A stretch of 64,000 nt of DNA. It comes from Malachius bipustulatus (Eukaryota; Arthropoda; Insecta; Coleoptera; Melyridae). The DNA lies in NCBI GenBank assembly GCA_910589415.1, contig OU342633.1:15662858-15726857 (forward strand). Direction: 5' to 3'. A model generated the notes under the pieces. The model was not told the DNA's origin and did not search any database. It worked only from the letters and a program-made list of their open reading frames with translations. A program made the translations under genes and the position numbers. How positions within the stretch are numbered: position 1 is the first letter of the stretch; every line of letters begins with the position of its first letter. This document shows, one piece after another, positions 45,803 to 56,076 of the stretch.

Positions 45803-46421
45803 TATACCGCACTCCCCTAGCCTCATGAGTATTCTATCTGTTCCCTTAGGCAAAGGAACCTTAATGGATGGAGGCCTCAAATAGAACGGGATGCTGTTCG
45901 GCTTTAGAGATTTGTAAGAGGTTCTCAGAGAATGCTCTCCGTCACGACTTTAAACAATGACAATACCAGTACTTCTCAGGAAGACTATAATATTATAGAA
46001 CATGATACAAGTAGGTATTGTTGTTTGATAAGTTCTGGCAGTGCTAGTCAAAGCTTTATGTGAAGTTGGAACGAGCTGTTCGATTTGGAAAGAATTTATC
46101 ATGAAACCCATTCAAAAGAGCAGCAATCCAGCAGCAGTTTGCTTAAAATATTATTTTGAATGAGTTCATATATTTTTCTTAAATTTAGGAATATTAACGC
46201 GATTAATACCTATTACAGGCACAGCGAAAAATATTCCGTAAAGGCCTGAGCACATCACAGAAAGCGGTCTATGATGCGACATAAGCCGTGTAATTTTCTT
46301 GCAGGATGCCCACACACAACATGAGACACACACAGTCACAGGCTATGGCAGTCATGTCGTGGGACACTGTATGTTATCGGTACATGATCGCCCTGCACGG
46401 GATCCCGACTGTTCTTCTATT
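45803..46421. other. Intron sequence, nothing recognised
   Basis: No coding frame or repeat boundary that I can support. Confidence 0.5.
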
Positions 46422-46568
46422 GCCCGTATTCACAAACGATAATTTCCTAAATAATTACGTAATTATTTAAATGAGTGAGATGGAGATATGCAGTTTTTTT
46501 GCAATAGAATGAGATGGGGATAATTGATTACGTAATTATTTTGGAAATTATCGTTTGTGAATACGGGC
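46422..46568. mobile_element. 147-bp MITE with GCCCGTATTCACAAACG ends
   Basis: Inverted ends of about 40 bp, GCCCGTATTCACAAACGATA at the left and its exact complement at the right, continuing through TTACGTAATTA. The middle has a short non-palindromic part around 46470-46515. No clear target duplication. It lies next to the broken RT end of element L. Confidence 0.75.
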
Positions 46569-46599
46569 GTATATCTTTTATATTGATTTCAATTCTATC

Positions 46600-48460
46600 T
46601 TTTAATATTCTACGTCACAACCTTCCCATTGTGCTCATTACACTTATGCCCCTATAATTTTTGCATGCCTCTTTATCACCCCTTTTGTAAATTGAGCAAA
46701 TGTATGCTATATTCCAGTCTTCTGGGATTTTATCGCCTTTAAACAAGCATCTATTAGATAGGTGTGCCGTAGCTTCTAATAAAATATTCGGCCCATGCTT
46801 GATTAGCTCAATGGGGATGTTTCCAGGCCCTGCAGTCTTACCGTTTTTTTATTTCTTCAGAGCTTTCTTTATTTCTTCTATAGTTATTTCGGTCACTTCT
46901 TGGTTTCTCACTGTTTTCATGTCTATGTTCATTACCTTGAATTCTTTTCTATTTCCCGTTAGCAGTGTTTTACAGTAGTCTACCCACTCTCTCACACTTG
47001 TCATGTTCAACCTACTAATATTCCGTTTTCCTTCCTTTCTTAAATTTCTTATGGTTCTCCAGGCCATTCTTTGTTCCTTCCATATATCTGTCCACATCTT
47101 GGAACTTTTATGTTCCATCTGGCGTACGTTCTTCGATACCTCTACGTGTACTTAGCCAGGTGTTATAACCTTTCTTTTTCTTTTTAATGATGCAATCTAT
47201 CTTTTCCGAATACCACCCTGGATTTCCTTTATTATATTCTGGTCCTCTTTCTAGCCCAAATCTTCTTTCGCCGCTTTATGAGTGCATTCTTAAATCTGCC
47301 CATATATCTGTTTCGCGCCTACGTTTATACATTGCATCTTTTGTAGTTTGTTGGCTAGTCTTATTTTGTATAGAAACTGAACTGCATGACTCTTGTTTGA
47401 GACTGTCTAAGTTATATTATTTGTATTCTTTCACATCGCTCTTAAGTCGTTGTTGATTCATCTCTTCTGTGGTATTTTACTTTCTGTAGTTCACTATTAT
47501 GTTGGCCACGACTAAGTGATGATCCGACCCACATTCTGGTTCACGGTGTACCCTCACGTCTGTTGTTGTTAGCGTCGAATGCTTTGGATTACATAATCAA
47601 TTATAGACCGCAACCCTCTGGTCGTTTGTATACCTAGGTAAATTTATGGATGTCTTTATGAGGGAAATATCCATTCATTATTTTTACATAGACATGGCCT
47701 CACAGAACTCCCTAAGACGTTCGTCATTATCGTTTTTTGCAGCTTCTCCATACTTTTCTACCAGTTCGCCTGTTTAAGTTTCCTAATACGAGTATTTCTT
47801 TACTATCTTCGATATTTGTGACCACAGTAAAAAGTTGGTCATAAATTTTATCTTTAATAGTTGCCTCTTCGTCATCGCTAGGTGCATACACACCTACTAT
47901 TACCATTTTGGAGGATGTAGAAACAGCAGAGCATGTTCTATGCAACTGCCCCGCCTTAGGAAGAACCAGGCACTCAACGTTCGGAAAAGTACTTCTCTCT
48001 CCGAGAGACCTGGATACATTCACACCATCTAAGGTCATTAGCTTTTTAAAAAGCAGTGGCCTGCTAGAGTGGATGTAAAGTACTTAGGTATGAGCCACAA
48101 TAGACCGCTTGGTCGCAGTGGAGGTGTCACTAATCGACCCACTCATTATATAACTAAACTAAACTAAACTATTACCATCTGATGACTGCCTTTATTTAAT
48201 CCACCGTTATTATTTGTTAATCCACTTCCTCCAAACCTTGTATTATACCTTCTAACATTCTTGTGTACAACCACTGACACTCTTTGGTACACCACTATAA
48301 AAATGTATGTAATCACTTATGGTTTCTTCTTTTCCCTTCTTCTTGATTTCAGTGAGGACGTAGACATTTATTTTCATGTTGTTGCTTAGTTCTAGGAAGA
48401 CCTCTACTCGTTTCGTTCTCAAACCTTGTATGTTCCAAATTTCATAGTTCTTTTCCGTAA
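46600..48460 (-). pseudogene. RTE-like element L, endonuclease and RT start only
   Basis: On the minus strand from about 48460: WNIQGLRTKRVEVFLEL, NVYVLTEIKKKGKEE, then (after removing fragment K) MVIVGVYAPSDDEEATIKDK, ILVLGNLNRRTG, a decayed middle (REFCEAMSM, SIIDYVIQS), RMAWRTIRNLRKEGKR, TIEEIKKALKKRK and IPEDWNIAYICSIYKRGDKEACKNYRGISVMST, where homology stops near 46615. The rest of the RT is missing, which is unusual because LINEs normally lose the 5' end, so a deletion probably removed the 3' half. Only distantly related to element I. Confidence 0.75.
47907..48167 (+). mobile_element. 3' end of a non-LTR element (fragment K) inserted in L
   Basis: A perfect 11-bp duplication ACTATTACCAT lies at 47896-47906 and 48168-48178. 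The 261-bp insert reads EDVETAEHVLCNCPALGRTR, PRDLDTFTPSKVISFLKSSG and LLEWM to a stop at about 48078. This is the cysteine-rich C-terminal domain found at the end of pol in several jockey-supergroup clades such as R1 and I. A (CTAAA)n tail at 48150-48167 ends it. Extreme 5' truncation. Very similar reading on both flanks shows L was coding there. Confidence 0.85.
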
Positions 48461-48886
48461 CATATGTCGTAGCCCAAAGCCATCCTTATTCCGAGGCGAT
48501 TTATAGAAATTCTTAGCACTTTATATTTCTTTTTCACCTCCAAACCTTGTAGGGCCGGGATTTTCAGTCAGGGTTTTCTTCCTTAGCTGATATGTTCTAG
48601 TTATTTGTAAGGCGCCAGAAACTCGTTCTTCACCGTTTCTCGTTAGTTACATAACATACACCCATAGTATGCGATGTACCCAGCAGTTACGCGAGATACG
48701 AGTAACCCTTCAGGGACGTGAGAGTGGGATTTGTTGGCAGAGCTGAGTTCGATCTCTCGAACTCCCGACTCATTCGTCGGGGAACAGCGGGCATTTCTCA
48801 GAGTTTGACTACTGCATCGATACCAGCACGCTACGCCGCCTCTAAGACTCCTAACCCGTAACCAATGAGGTTGACTAGATAGATTA
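48461..48886. other. Unassigned sequence
   Basis: Somewhat GC-richer than the surroundings (cgatctctcgaactcccgac near 48750), but no family recognised. Confidence 0.4.
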
Positions 48887-49937
48887 TAGTGGATTCTGTG
48901 AGTCGGAAAAAAACCCGAAAAGTGCTCGGATTTCAGAGTCTAACGAGACTAGCCCTCCCCCTCGTTTTCGAGGATGCTGAATACGATGGTGGTGGTTTAA
49001 ACTCTTCCCGAGTTGACCGCACACCCCAAAACGGCCAAAAACGACCCCTAAGTAGGGTAAATCACGGAACTTCTTTCTCTTGGCGGCCAAACTTGTGTTA
49101 ACCCCCGGCCCCATTTTCGAGGTCGCTGAACGCGATGCTGATGTCGAGGTCGGTCCTCGACGCCCGCCAACCCTTCTACGCATCCAAGAACAACCCCCGG
49201 AAAGGGTGAAAAATTAACATGAGAACTTTTTATAAAAATAAAACAATCATTAGTAAGGGTGTCAAATATAGGGTGTTTTTTATTGGCAAATAAAATATAA
49301 AGAGGAGTGCGGGCAGAGCGTGCACTGATTTACATACGACCGAGTTACATTCAAAAGTACGCGCGCTCGCTGCATCCCAGGGACACAAAACAAAACAGGT
49401 GCGTTCAACGGGAGGGAGCAATCCGGAGCGATTGGTATCGCCACCTGACCACTTTCTAAAATTAAGGCGGAAATCGTTCGAATTTGAAGCAATGGTGTGC
49501 ATCATCATCACTCTTTGTTACCTCTTGCAGAATTAAGTGCCTTAAGCTACCTTTTTAAGCTTTTCATAAATGAAAATATAAGGTTATGTTTCAAATTCAA
49601 AACAAAATGAACTTTGGCGAATTGCCGTTTCACCCCTTCCGGGGGTTGTTCTTGGCCGCGTAGAGGGGTTGGCGGGCGTCGAGAACCGACCTCGACGTCA
49701 GCATCGCGTTCAGCTACCTCGAAAACGGGGGATGACACAAGTTTGGCCGCCAGCAGAAAGAAGTTCCGTGATTTACCCTACATAGGGGTGGTTTTTGGCC
49801 GTTTTAGGAGGTGCGGTCAACTTGAGAAGAGTTTAAACCACCACTATCGTATTCAGTATCCTCGAAAACGGAGAGGAGGGCTAGTCTCGCTAGACTCTGA
49901 AATCCGAGCACATTCGTCCGACTCACAGAATCCACTA
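48887..49937. mobile_element. 1051-bp GC-richer foldback element, TTA duplication
   Basis: The arms, 48887-49220 and about 49620-49937, are inverted copies with moderate divergence, starting TAGTGGATTCTGTGAGTCGG. TTA flanks both ends (48884-48886, 49938-49940). A 3-bp TTA duplication is the pattern of PIF/Harbinger elements, but with no transposase present that assignment is tentative. The ~400-bp loop has short frames on the minus strand (49230-49511) without known homology. GC content of the arms is well above the flanking intron. Confidence 0.7.
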
Positions 49938-50268
49938 TTATTGATATTTCTGAACTCAAATGGGGATTTCTGGCCAACTTTTTCTTCTTATACTTTAATT
50001 GCCTGGGCATACTTGCGCATTCAGCAATTATTCTGCCGAATTTCAAATTCATAAACGGAAATTTATATTTTAGTCAATGATAGAAAAATATTTTATAATA
50101 ATTCATAAATATCGTATAAATAATTAGTAAAAATATTATGAAATTATTATTTTGTGAAACTATGATAGTAGTTATGTTATTTTATATTGCTCATTTCTTT
50201 ATATTATTTTTTATGTGTCGCCAAGTAGTGCTCTATAATAATTAATTAGTATAAGTAAAGATACTTAC

Positions 50269-50378
50269 TTATTGTATAGCACAATATCAGGTCTCCAAAT
50301 GTGGTCCGATGGTACATGCAACATTTCGACACCTCCATACTCTTTTGGGTCCCATTTAAGTTTATAATCATACCACGA
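50269..50378 (-). CDS. Nicotinic acetylcholine receptor subunit, 110-nt exon (loop A)
   Basis: Minus-strand exon of exactly 110 nt, the classic size of this exon in the receptor family. It encodes [20 protein letters not shown], then [16 protein letters not shown], plus two bases of the next codon. It contains the loop-A segment WRPDIVLYN of the agonist site. The acceptor TTTTTCAG is at 50379-50386 and the donor GTAAGTATC at 50260-50268. The next exon is at 404-584. Earlier exons (signal peptide, the 45-nt exon) were not found to the right and are probably outside the window. Confidence 0.95.
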
Positions 50379-51082
50379 CTGAAAAACATTACAAAACTAT
50401 TACTTGCAATAAAGATCATTTATTTATTTGATATTGTTTTTTAATCTAGCGGGTTTGAGATATGATACTCTGAGTTTTTATTTCAAAATTTTAATTATAA
50501 ATTTTAAATAGATTTTCAAGGTTACAGTGGCTGAATTTAGAACAGTGTAGACAACAGAGCTTAAGCTCCTCCCATCGGTTATATTGCATGTTACATTATG
50601 ACAAACTAAATTATTGCTTATATAAAAAATGATAATAGTTTACTTGACATGTCCTGGCAACCACGTACATATTGACCATATCGTTCGTCCCTGGTTCAAG
50701 TAACACACAGGTAATAATCGCTGTTATAGTTAACTACACTAATTAATAGAACAACAACACAAGAAGTTTTATATAAAAAAATGTTAAGCGCTTTTGGAGT
50801 TATACAAAATTTTTTTTTTTTTTTTTAAAGTTCAATGTATCCCTGTAACTTCGCTAATATTCATTTTAGAGGGTAGGTTCAAGTAAATATTCTGTCTTAG
50901 AAGTTTGTTCCCTTTATTCGGGCACACCCTCCACATATTTACCAAATTTGGTTTTAATTTAAGTTAAAATTCAGCATTTTTTCCAAACTTGGACAAAATA
51001 GAAGATTTTAGGAGTGTAAATTTTAGTTGGAACACGCTGTGTTGTTAAATCATATTACAAACCGTAAATTTACAATCAGAAA
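50379..51082. other. Upstream intron, nothing recognised
   Basis: AT-rich. I searched for the 45-nt exon expected before the 110-nt exon and saw no convincing candidate. Confidence 0.45.
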
Positions 51083-51360
51083 GTGAAGAAAAATTGGAGT
51101 GAAATTTTGGAATGACTTTATTACACACTACTTTAAGTACCCTACCGGTTTCGGTCTACTGGACCATCTTCAGGGGTAAAGGACGGCTTAACTGTAAAAA
51201 GGTAAAGTTGGAAAAGAAAAAAAAAATACATGAATTAAAGCGACTAACAGTAAGCGGTGTTATACGTCCAGAAGGGTGTTTGTAAAATTGACCCATCTCA
51301 TAATGGAGGAAAAAACAGAGAATCAAGACAAACTGTGGCTATGCACAGAGCTGAAAAGCA
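51083..51360 (-). repeat. Penelope-type pLTR-like repeat, copy 1
   Basis: About 280 bp, directly repeated at 52210-52511 with roughly 10% differences. On the minus strand 51144-51173 reads CTGAAGATGGTCC-AGTAGACCGAAACCGGT, with GGTC/GACC able to form a stem between CTGAAGA and GAAA. This layout recalls the stem-II core of the hammerhead motifs known in Penelope pLTRs, although the canonical core is CTGATGA. It reads opposite to the Penelope coding fragments nearby. Confidence 0.55.
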
Positions 51361-51683
51361 AGTTGTAAAACAATTAAAAGCTAAAAGTTAAAAAACACCA
51401 AAATTTAACAAAAATAAGATAAAAAACGCCAAGTTAAAAAACAAGGACGAATTAAGTTGTAAAAACGTCCAAGTGCAAAACGCCGAAAAGCAAAATGGGT
51501 ACTCACGTCAAAATAAAACGTTAGGACGACCACATGGGGGCTCGCAACTAATGCGAGACTAGTCAAAAGGACATAATGTGGTCAAAATTCTCCAAATTTA
51601 CATTGGACGGTAAAGAGAAATTGTAGAACGAGTTAACCTCACAAAAGGCAAGCATTTTCTAAAAATCAATCGGGTAAGCGGAG

Positions 51684-52013
51684 GTGACAGAAACTGTAAG
51701 GCCGACAAACGACAGACGTGAAGGTCGAGAAATCGATGCAAAACGTCGCGAACGACAAATGACAAGAAATGACAGAGAGAAAGAAAAGAGAGGGAAGAGG
51801 ATAGAAAAGGGGGGTAGGGGAAATAGAGGAAAGAAAGGAGAGGAGAGAAAGAGAAAGGAGGAAGGAAGCAGAGGTGTGAGAAAAGGAGAGGAAAATGGAA
51901 GAGGTAGGGAAGAGAGATGTGGAGAGAAGAGGAGGAAAAGAGGAAGGAGAAGGAATGAGAGAGAAATGAGAAAACGAAGAAAACCTTGCCGTGTGAGGCC
52001 AAGAGAGGTATAG
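51684..52013 (+). repeat. Purine-rich low-complexity tract
   Basis: About 330 bp in which the plus strand is almost all A and G (gagaaagagaaaggaggaag type). It creates long but compositionally trivial open frames on both strands (for example 51598-52128 minus, a Ser/Phe/Leu-only product), which I do not call genes. It separates the two pLTR-like repeats. Confidence 0.7.
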
Positions 52014-52209
52014 ATCCCCGAGATAGGGGGAGGCAATGAATGTGGGAAAAGAGGTCCAGAAGCCGAACTCTTACAACAATGTGCAAAATTATGCTTGAAA
52101 TATGTACAAGAATTCCGTAAAATACCAAAAAATATAGTTAACGTGGCAACTTAAATAACATAATTCTCTTAAAATTCATCCAGTGGTCATCCATGGCAAT
52201 AATGAGAAG

Positions 52210-52511
52210 GTGAAGAAAAATTGGAATCAAATTTTGGAATGACTTTATTACACACTACTTTAAGTACCCTACCGGCTTCGGTCCACTGGACCATCTGCAG
52301 GGGTAAAGGACGGCTTAACTGTAAAAAAGGTAAAGTTGGAAAAGAAAAATAAGTAAATGAATTAAAGCGACTTACAGTAAGCGGTGTTATACGTGCAGAA
52401 GGGTGTTTATAGAATTGACCAATCTCACAATGAGGGGAAAGGGTAATCTCATAAAGGGTAAGAATCGGGTAAGAATCAAAACAAATTATGGCTGTGCATA
52501 GAGCTCAAAAA
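52210..52511 (-). repeat. Penelope-type pLTR-like repeat, copy 2
   Basis: Direct repeat of 51083-51360 with a small extra segment near 52435-52475. The hammerhead-like block (52271-52300, minus) is changed to CTGCAGA and GAAG, so this copy deviates further from a functional core. The paired stem GGTCC/GGACC is kept. Two pLTR copies in tandem flanking non-coding DNA fit a Penelope insertion with its body lost. Confidence 0.55.
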
Positions 52512-52559
52512 TAAAACGACGAAGTTGTAAAAACCACAGATGTTGATAGCGTTTTCATA

Positions 52560-52762
52560 AATTTTCTCACTTGGGAGTTTTCTCTGACATGCTCGCCAGA
52601 CTCTTCAAGAACCTTGGTTTCAAAATAGCTTATAAGTCTTCTAACACCCGACAAGACATTTTAGTTCATAATAAAGATAACATTCTTGTCTTGGATCAGT
52701 GCGGTGTCTATAGGTTGAGTTGTGGACAGGATGGATGTAGTGCTGTAACTGTAAATTTTTAA
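52560..52762 (+). pseudogene. C-terminal fragment of a Penelope-like element (start of GIY-YIG domain)
   Basis: The frame reads FSDMLARLFKNLGFKIAYKS, NTRQDILVHNKDNI and DQCGVYRLSCGQDGC, then stops. This corresponds to the linker and the GVY (GIY) half of the endonuclease domain that ends Penelope polyproteins. The YIG half is missing, so the domain is cut. Likely part of the same decayed element group as 53160-54100. Confidence 0.65.
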
Positions 52763-53159
52763 TTGATTATGAAATAAAACATTAATTCTTTAACTATTTT
52801 TTTTTTCTCGAAAACGGCTGTAGCTTAATATTCAAGGTAGTCAAATTTGTTGTTTTTAACTCCATTTCATGAAGGGTGTTAAAAATGTAAACATTAAAAT
52901 GTACAACCTAGTCCGCCCCTGGTAAACTAAACAAGCTAATTTATGTTTTAGGGGCAGTATTTTAAGAGGTCCTTAACTACTGTTTATCATAATAAATTTT
53001 TATTAAATTTTATTAAGTTATTCAAGAAAAATTGATTTCCAATGGCGTCCTGTAGGAAGCCGTAACTCCGTAGGGAGGGCCGCTAGGAAAAAAAAAATTA
53101 TGGGAACTTGTCATCTGTTTTTTTAATGCTCTATTTGATTCCGAGAGATTTCCCACATT

Positions 53160-54105
53160 TTTCCGGGCACCTTGTAGAGCTAGAATTTTTAAATTGACAA
53201 AGAAGTTGGAAAATCTCAAGAGGCTGCAACAACAGGCTCCCCTTGTTTCCGGACCTGTTACGACAGTCGTTGCCTCTGAGGCCACATTCCATCCCCGTAT
53301 AAAGAATTTATCTAACGTCACTTTCAATGAATCTGAGATACGTTTTCTCAACTTCAGCTTAAAGTTTTCAACACTCAATAACTTTCACAATATCCTTAAG
53401 AACTCGATAGTGGATGTGGAGTATGTCCTCCATACGATTGTTCTTAGCCACAATAATCTTAACTTTAATCAATCACCTAAGAACGAGGATCAGTTTTCTC
53501 CTTGAGAAATTTGTCCATAACCATTCCCTGAAATTTTCATTGAATAAGAGCTGTAAATTGGTCAAGAGGGTACGACTCCATTTTGGAAAAGGTCGGGAAC
53601 AACATTTTGTTTTTGTCAAAAGCCGATAAAGGCCATTGTTTAGTCGTGATGAACAAGGATGATTATATTTCCAAAATTAATAGTTTCCCCAATGATAATA
53701 ACTTCGTTATATTGAACAGAAATTCGACATCGAGATATTGCAGGCTATTCAGGGAGAAGCTGTCGACATCGGGTCCCATCATCTTTGATAATTGGAAAAA
53801 AATACCCTCCAATCACTACCCTCCGAGACTTTAAGATCTATAAGGTTAACACTCCGATTCGCCCTGCTGTCTCCTTTTGTAGCAGTCTTTCATATAGATT
53901 AGCCCGTTTTCTGAGCTCTTATCTTTCTGATATAATTCCTTTCATATCACCTTACTTAACTGCTTAACTCCTTAGATTTGGTTAACAAGATCCAAATCAT
54001 CAATACCCTTTCTCATGGAGTCTTCTTTGTCGTAAATCGAGACCCAGGCGGTATTCGATCTCACCAACCTTTGTGTAGAGTTTCAGATAACAATTTTCTA
54101 GTTAA
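53160..54105 (+). pseudogene. N-terminal reverse transcriptase fragment of a Penelope-like element
   Basis: Broken frames (53194-53505, 53583-53834, 53785-53967) give LTKKLENLKRLQ, RIKNLSNVTFNESEIRFLNF, then LFLSKADKGHCLVVMNKDDY, then VNTPIRPAVSFCSSLSYRLARFLSSYL and LDLVNKIQIIN. KADKGN..V.MNK.DY followed by P.RP.VS...SP.Y.L.KFL is characteristic of Penelope RTs. At least three shifts; the catalytic YxDD region is absent. Ends near 54105 against the LTR of the BEL element. Confidence 0.75.
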
Positions 54106-54109
54106 CTCA

Positions 54110-54325
54110 TGGGTTTATGCATGCAGAGAAACTATAGCTTTCTTATAACAATTTTAATTGATAGCAAATTATTTTGCGTCTTCTCCGTCACGCATCATGG
54201 AATCAACTGGCATTTATTTTTATTTATAAAACTGTCATCAGTAGTTAATCTATTGTTTCGTAGGTACGTTCAGGAGGACGCGATTACATATAAAGTTTAA
54301 CATTACATAAATTCGAACATATTGC
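54110..54325 (-). repeat. Probable 3' LTR of the BEL/Pao element (partial, limits uncertain)
   Basis: Just downstream of the integrase stop on the minus strand, TTTCAAGGCGGGCAA (about 54328-54342) looks like a polypurine tract, followed by TATGTTCG, the usual kind of LTR start. The block then contains AATAAA-type signals. The left limit lies where Penelope-like sequence resumes (about 54105), but I cannot fix the terminal CA, and the matching 5' LTR is beyond the window. Confidence 0.4.
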
Positions 54326-54496
54326 CCGCCTTGAAATCTCATTAAGAGTTTCAACTTAAATACATTTTTGTACATATAGATACATGCAGGCACAGTAATA
54401 AATTATTTCATATTTCCTAATAAATTAAAACAAAACAGTGTTAACAGTATAAATGAAAGATTATAACAAGTTTCTAGATTGAATAAAATTATTTCT

Positions 54497-55933
54497 TTAC
54501 TCATTGTCCTCAATAGGTAACACACACACTTTAACGACAGGTCTCTTAAGTTCCCCATGGGAACATTTCACTGTCACTACTCTGATTACATCATCTTTTC
54601 CAGGATGAATCTGACTTATACGACCCAGTAACCAACGAGAGGGAGGTATGTTGTCTTCTTTGATGAGTACCACTTGTCCTACTTTTAGATTTGAAACACC
54701 TTTTTGCTTCCATTTTGAACGTTGTTGAAGTTCATGTATGTATTCCTTCGACCATTGTCGCCAAAAAGTTTGTATCACATGTTGTAGGTGTTCAAGTCGA
54801 CTTAAGCGGTTGACGGGTAGATCAACAAAATTTGGTTCAGGCATATGGGAATAAGATCGTCCGACGAGGAAATGGGATGGAGTCAACGCTTCAATATCGT
54901 TTGCATCGTTTGATAAGGCTGTCAGAGGCCGCGAATTCAAGATTGATTCAATTTGATAGAGAATGGTACAAAAATCTTCATATACTAGCGGTAATTTTGA
55001 TAATACTCGCTTCAGATGATTTTTTGTGCTTTTAACGCCTGCCTCCCATAGACCTCCAAAGTGAGGAGCATTTGGTGGAATAAAATGCCATTGAATACTT
55101 TCATCTGACATTATGTCAATAATGGATGAATTATATGTTTTCAAAAACTTTCCTAAATGTGACATTTCATTGCGAGCGCCCACAAAGTTTGTTCCGTTGT
55201 CACTGTAAATATGAGACGGCCTGCCTCTGCGTGCAATGAAACGTCTAAGAGCAGCAATGAATGATTCTGTGTTTAAACTAGTTACTAATTCTAAGTGGAT
55301 CGCCTTTGTAGCCATACATATAAACAGACATATGTAACCTTTGGTAATTTGTCCACCTCTACCTGTTTTACTCTTGAGGAGAAAAGGTCCAGAATAATCC
55401 ACTCCCGTTGAATAAAATGGATACATGATTGCAGTTCGCGCTGATGGCAAATTTCCCATTATTGATTCACAGGGTTTTGCTCTAAATCTAAAACATTTCA
55501 CACATTTTCTAACTATGTTTTTTGTTACATTTTTGCCATTTATAGGCCAATACCGTTCTCTAATAGAATTTAGCAATAGCTTTGGTCCAGCATGAGCTAA
55601 TTTTCTGTGTTCTGATTCTAATAATAAATTAGTGAAGTGATGCTTTGGAAGCAAGATTTGATGTCTTTTGTCCAAATTAAAATTTGAGAGCTGTAATCTG
55701 CCTCCTACTCGCATAATATTATTTTCATCTAGAAATGGAGACAAACACAACAATTTGGATTTGGAAGGTAATTCACTTCTTCTTGTTAGGCATTCAAATT
55801 CCTTACTAAAACATTGTTTTTGAATCATTCGAATTAAAGTTTTAGTAGCATATTTTATCTCTCCAACAGTAAGAGAACCACATTCTCTTAATTCTTTTGA
55901 TAACAGACTATTGTTTTTAAAACGAATGCACAC
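54497..55933 (-). CDS. BEL/Pao integrase region
   Basis: A 478-codon frame, the last part of the BEL/Pao polyprotein. A zinc-binding N-terminal domain (LAHAGPKLLL, then CVKC) is followed by the DDE catalytic core: STGVDYSGPFLLKSK (first Asp), IYSDNGTNFVGARNE (second Asp), HFGGLWEAGVKSTKNHL (Glu). A C-terminal domain around RWLLGRISQIHPG follows. It inserts element cDNA into the genome. It follows the RT/RNase H frame, separated by a ~140-bp stretch with stops, so the polyprotein is broken at least once. Confidence 0.9.
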   Translation of the reverse strand: MCIRFKNNSLLSKELRECGSLTVGEIKYATKTLIRMIQKQCFSKEFECLTRRSELPSKSKLLCLSPFLDENNIMRVGGRLQLSNFNLDKRHQILLPKHHFTNLLLESEHRKLAHAGPKLLLNSIRERYWPINGKNVTKNIVRKCVKCFRFRAKPCESIMGNLPSARTAIMYPFYSTGVDYSGPFLLKSKTGRGGQITKGYICLFICMATKAIHLELVTSLNTESFIAALRRFIARRGRPSHIYSDNGTNFVGARNEMSHLGKFLKTYNSSIIDIMSDESIQWHFIPPNAPHFGGLWEAGVKSTKNHLKRVLSKLPLVYEDFCTILYQIESILNSRPLTALSNDANDIEALTPSHFLVGRSYSHMPEPNFVDLPVNRLSRLEHLQHVIQTFWRQWSKEYIHELQQRSKWKQKGVSNLKVGQVVLIKEDNIPPSRWLLGRISQIHPGKDDVIRVVTVKCSHGELKRPVVKVCVLPIEDNE

Positions 55934-56076
55934 ATTGCAGTGATCCTGATTAATTTACGTAATGACGAGTATTTTTCAATTGCAAACGATGTAGAGGTAA
56001 TGCAGCTGATAAATGTGGCACACTCTTTTCGTTCCTCTGTAATTTGTATTGATTTCAGATTGCAATTGGAAAATTT

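Larger units (their letters stand above)
585..50268 (-). other. 49.7-kb intron of the receptor gene
   Basis: The donor GTAAGT is at 50263-50268 (minus strand) and the acceptor CAG at 585-587. The 110-nt exon ends with two bases (AA) and the next exon starts with T, making an Asn codon and reading DIVLYN-N-ADGNFEV. This is the expected continuous loop-A to Cys-loop sequence, so the two exons are consecutive. Nearly all of the intron is transposable-element sequence in both orientations. I looked for a second, alternative Cys-loop exon, as known in some insect subunits, and saw none in the open frames. Confidence 0.85.

Noticed and set aside
47727..48038. 104-codon minus-strand frame 47727-48038 as one protein
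   Set aside because: Its N-terminal part is antisense of fragment K; only the part from MVIVGVYAP-equivalent bases on is element L.
51598..52128. 176-codon minus-strand frame rich in Ser, Phe and Leu
   Set aside because: It is the antisense of a purine-rich low-complexity tract, which opens frames on its own.
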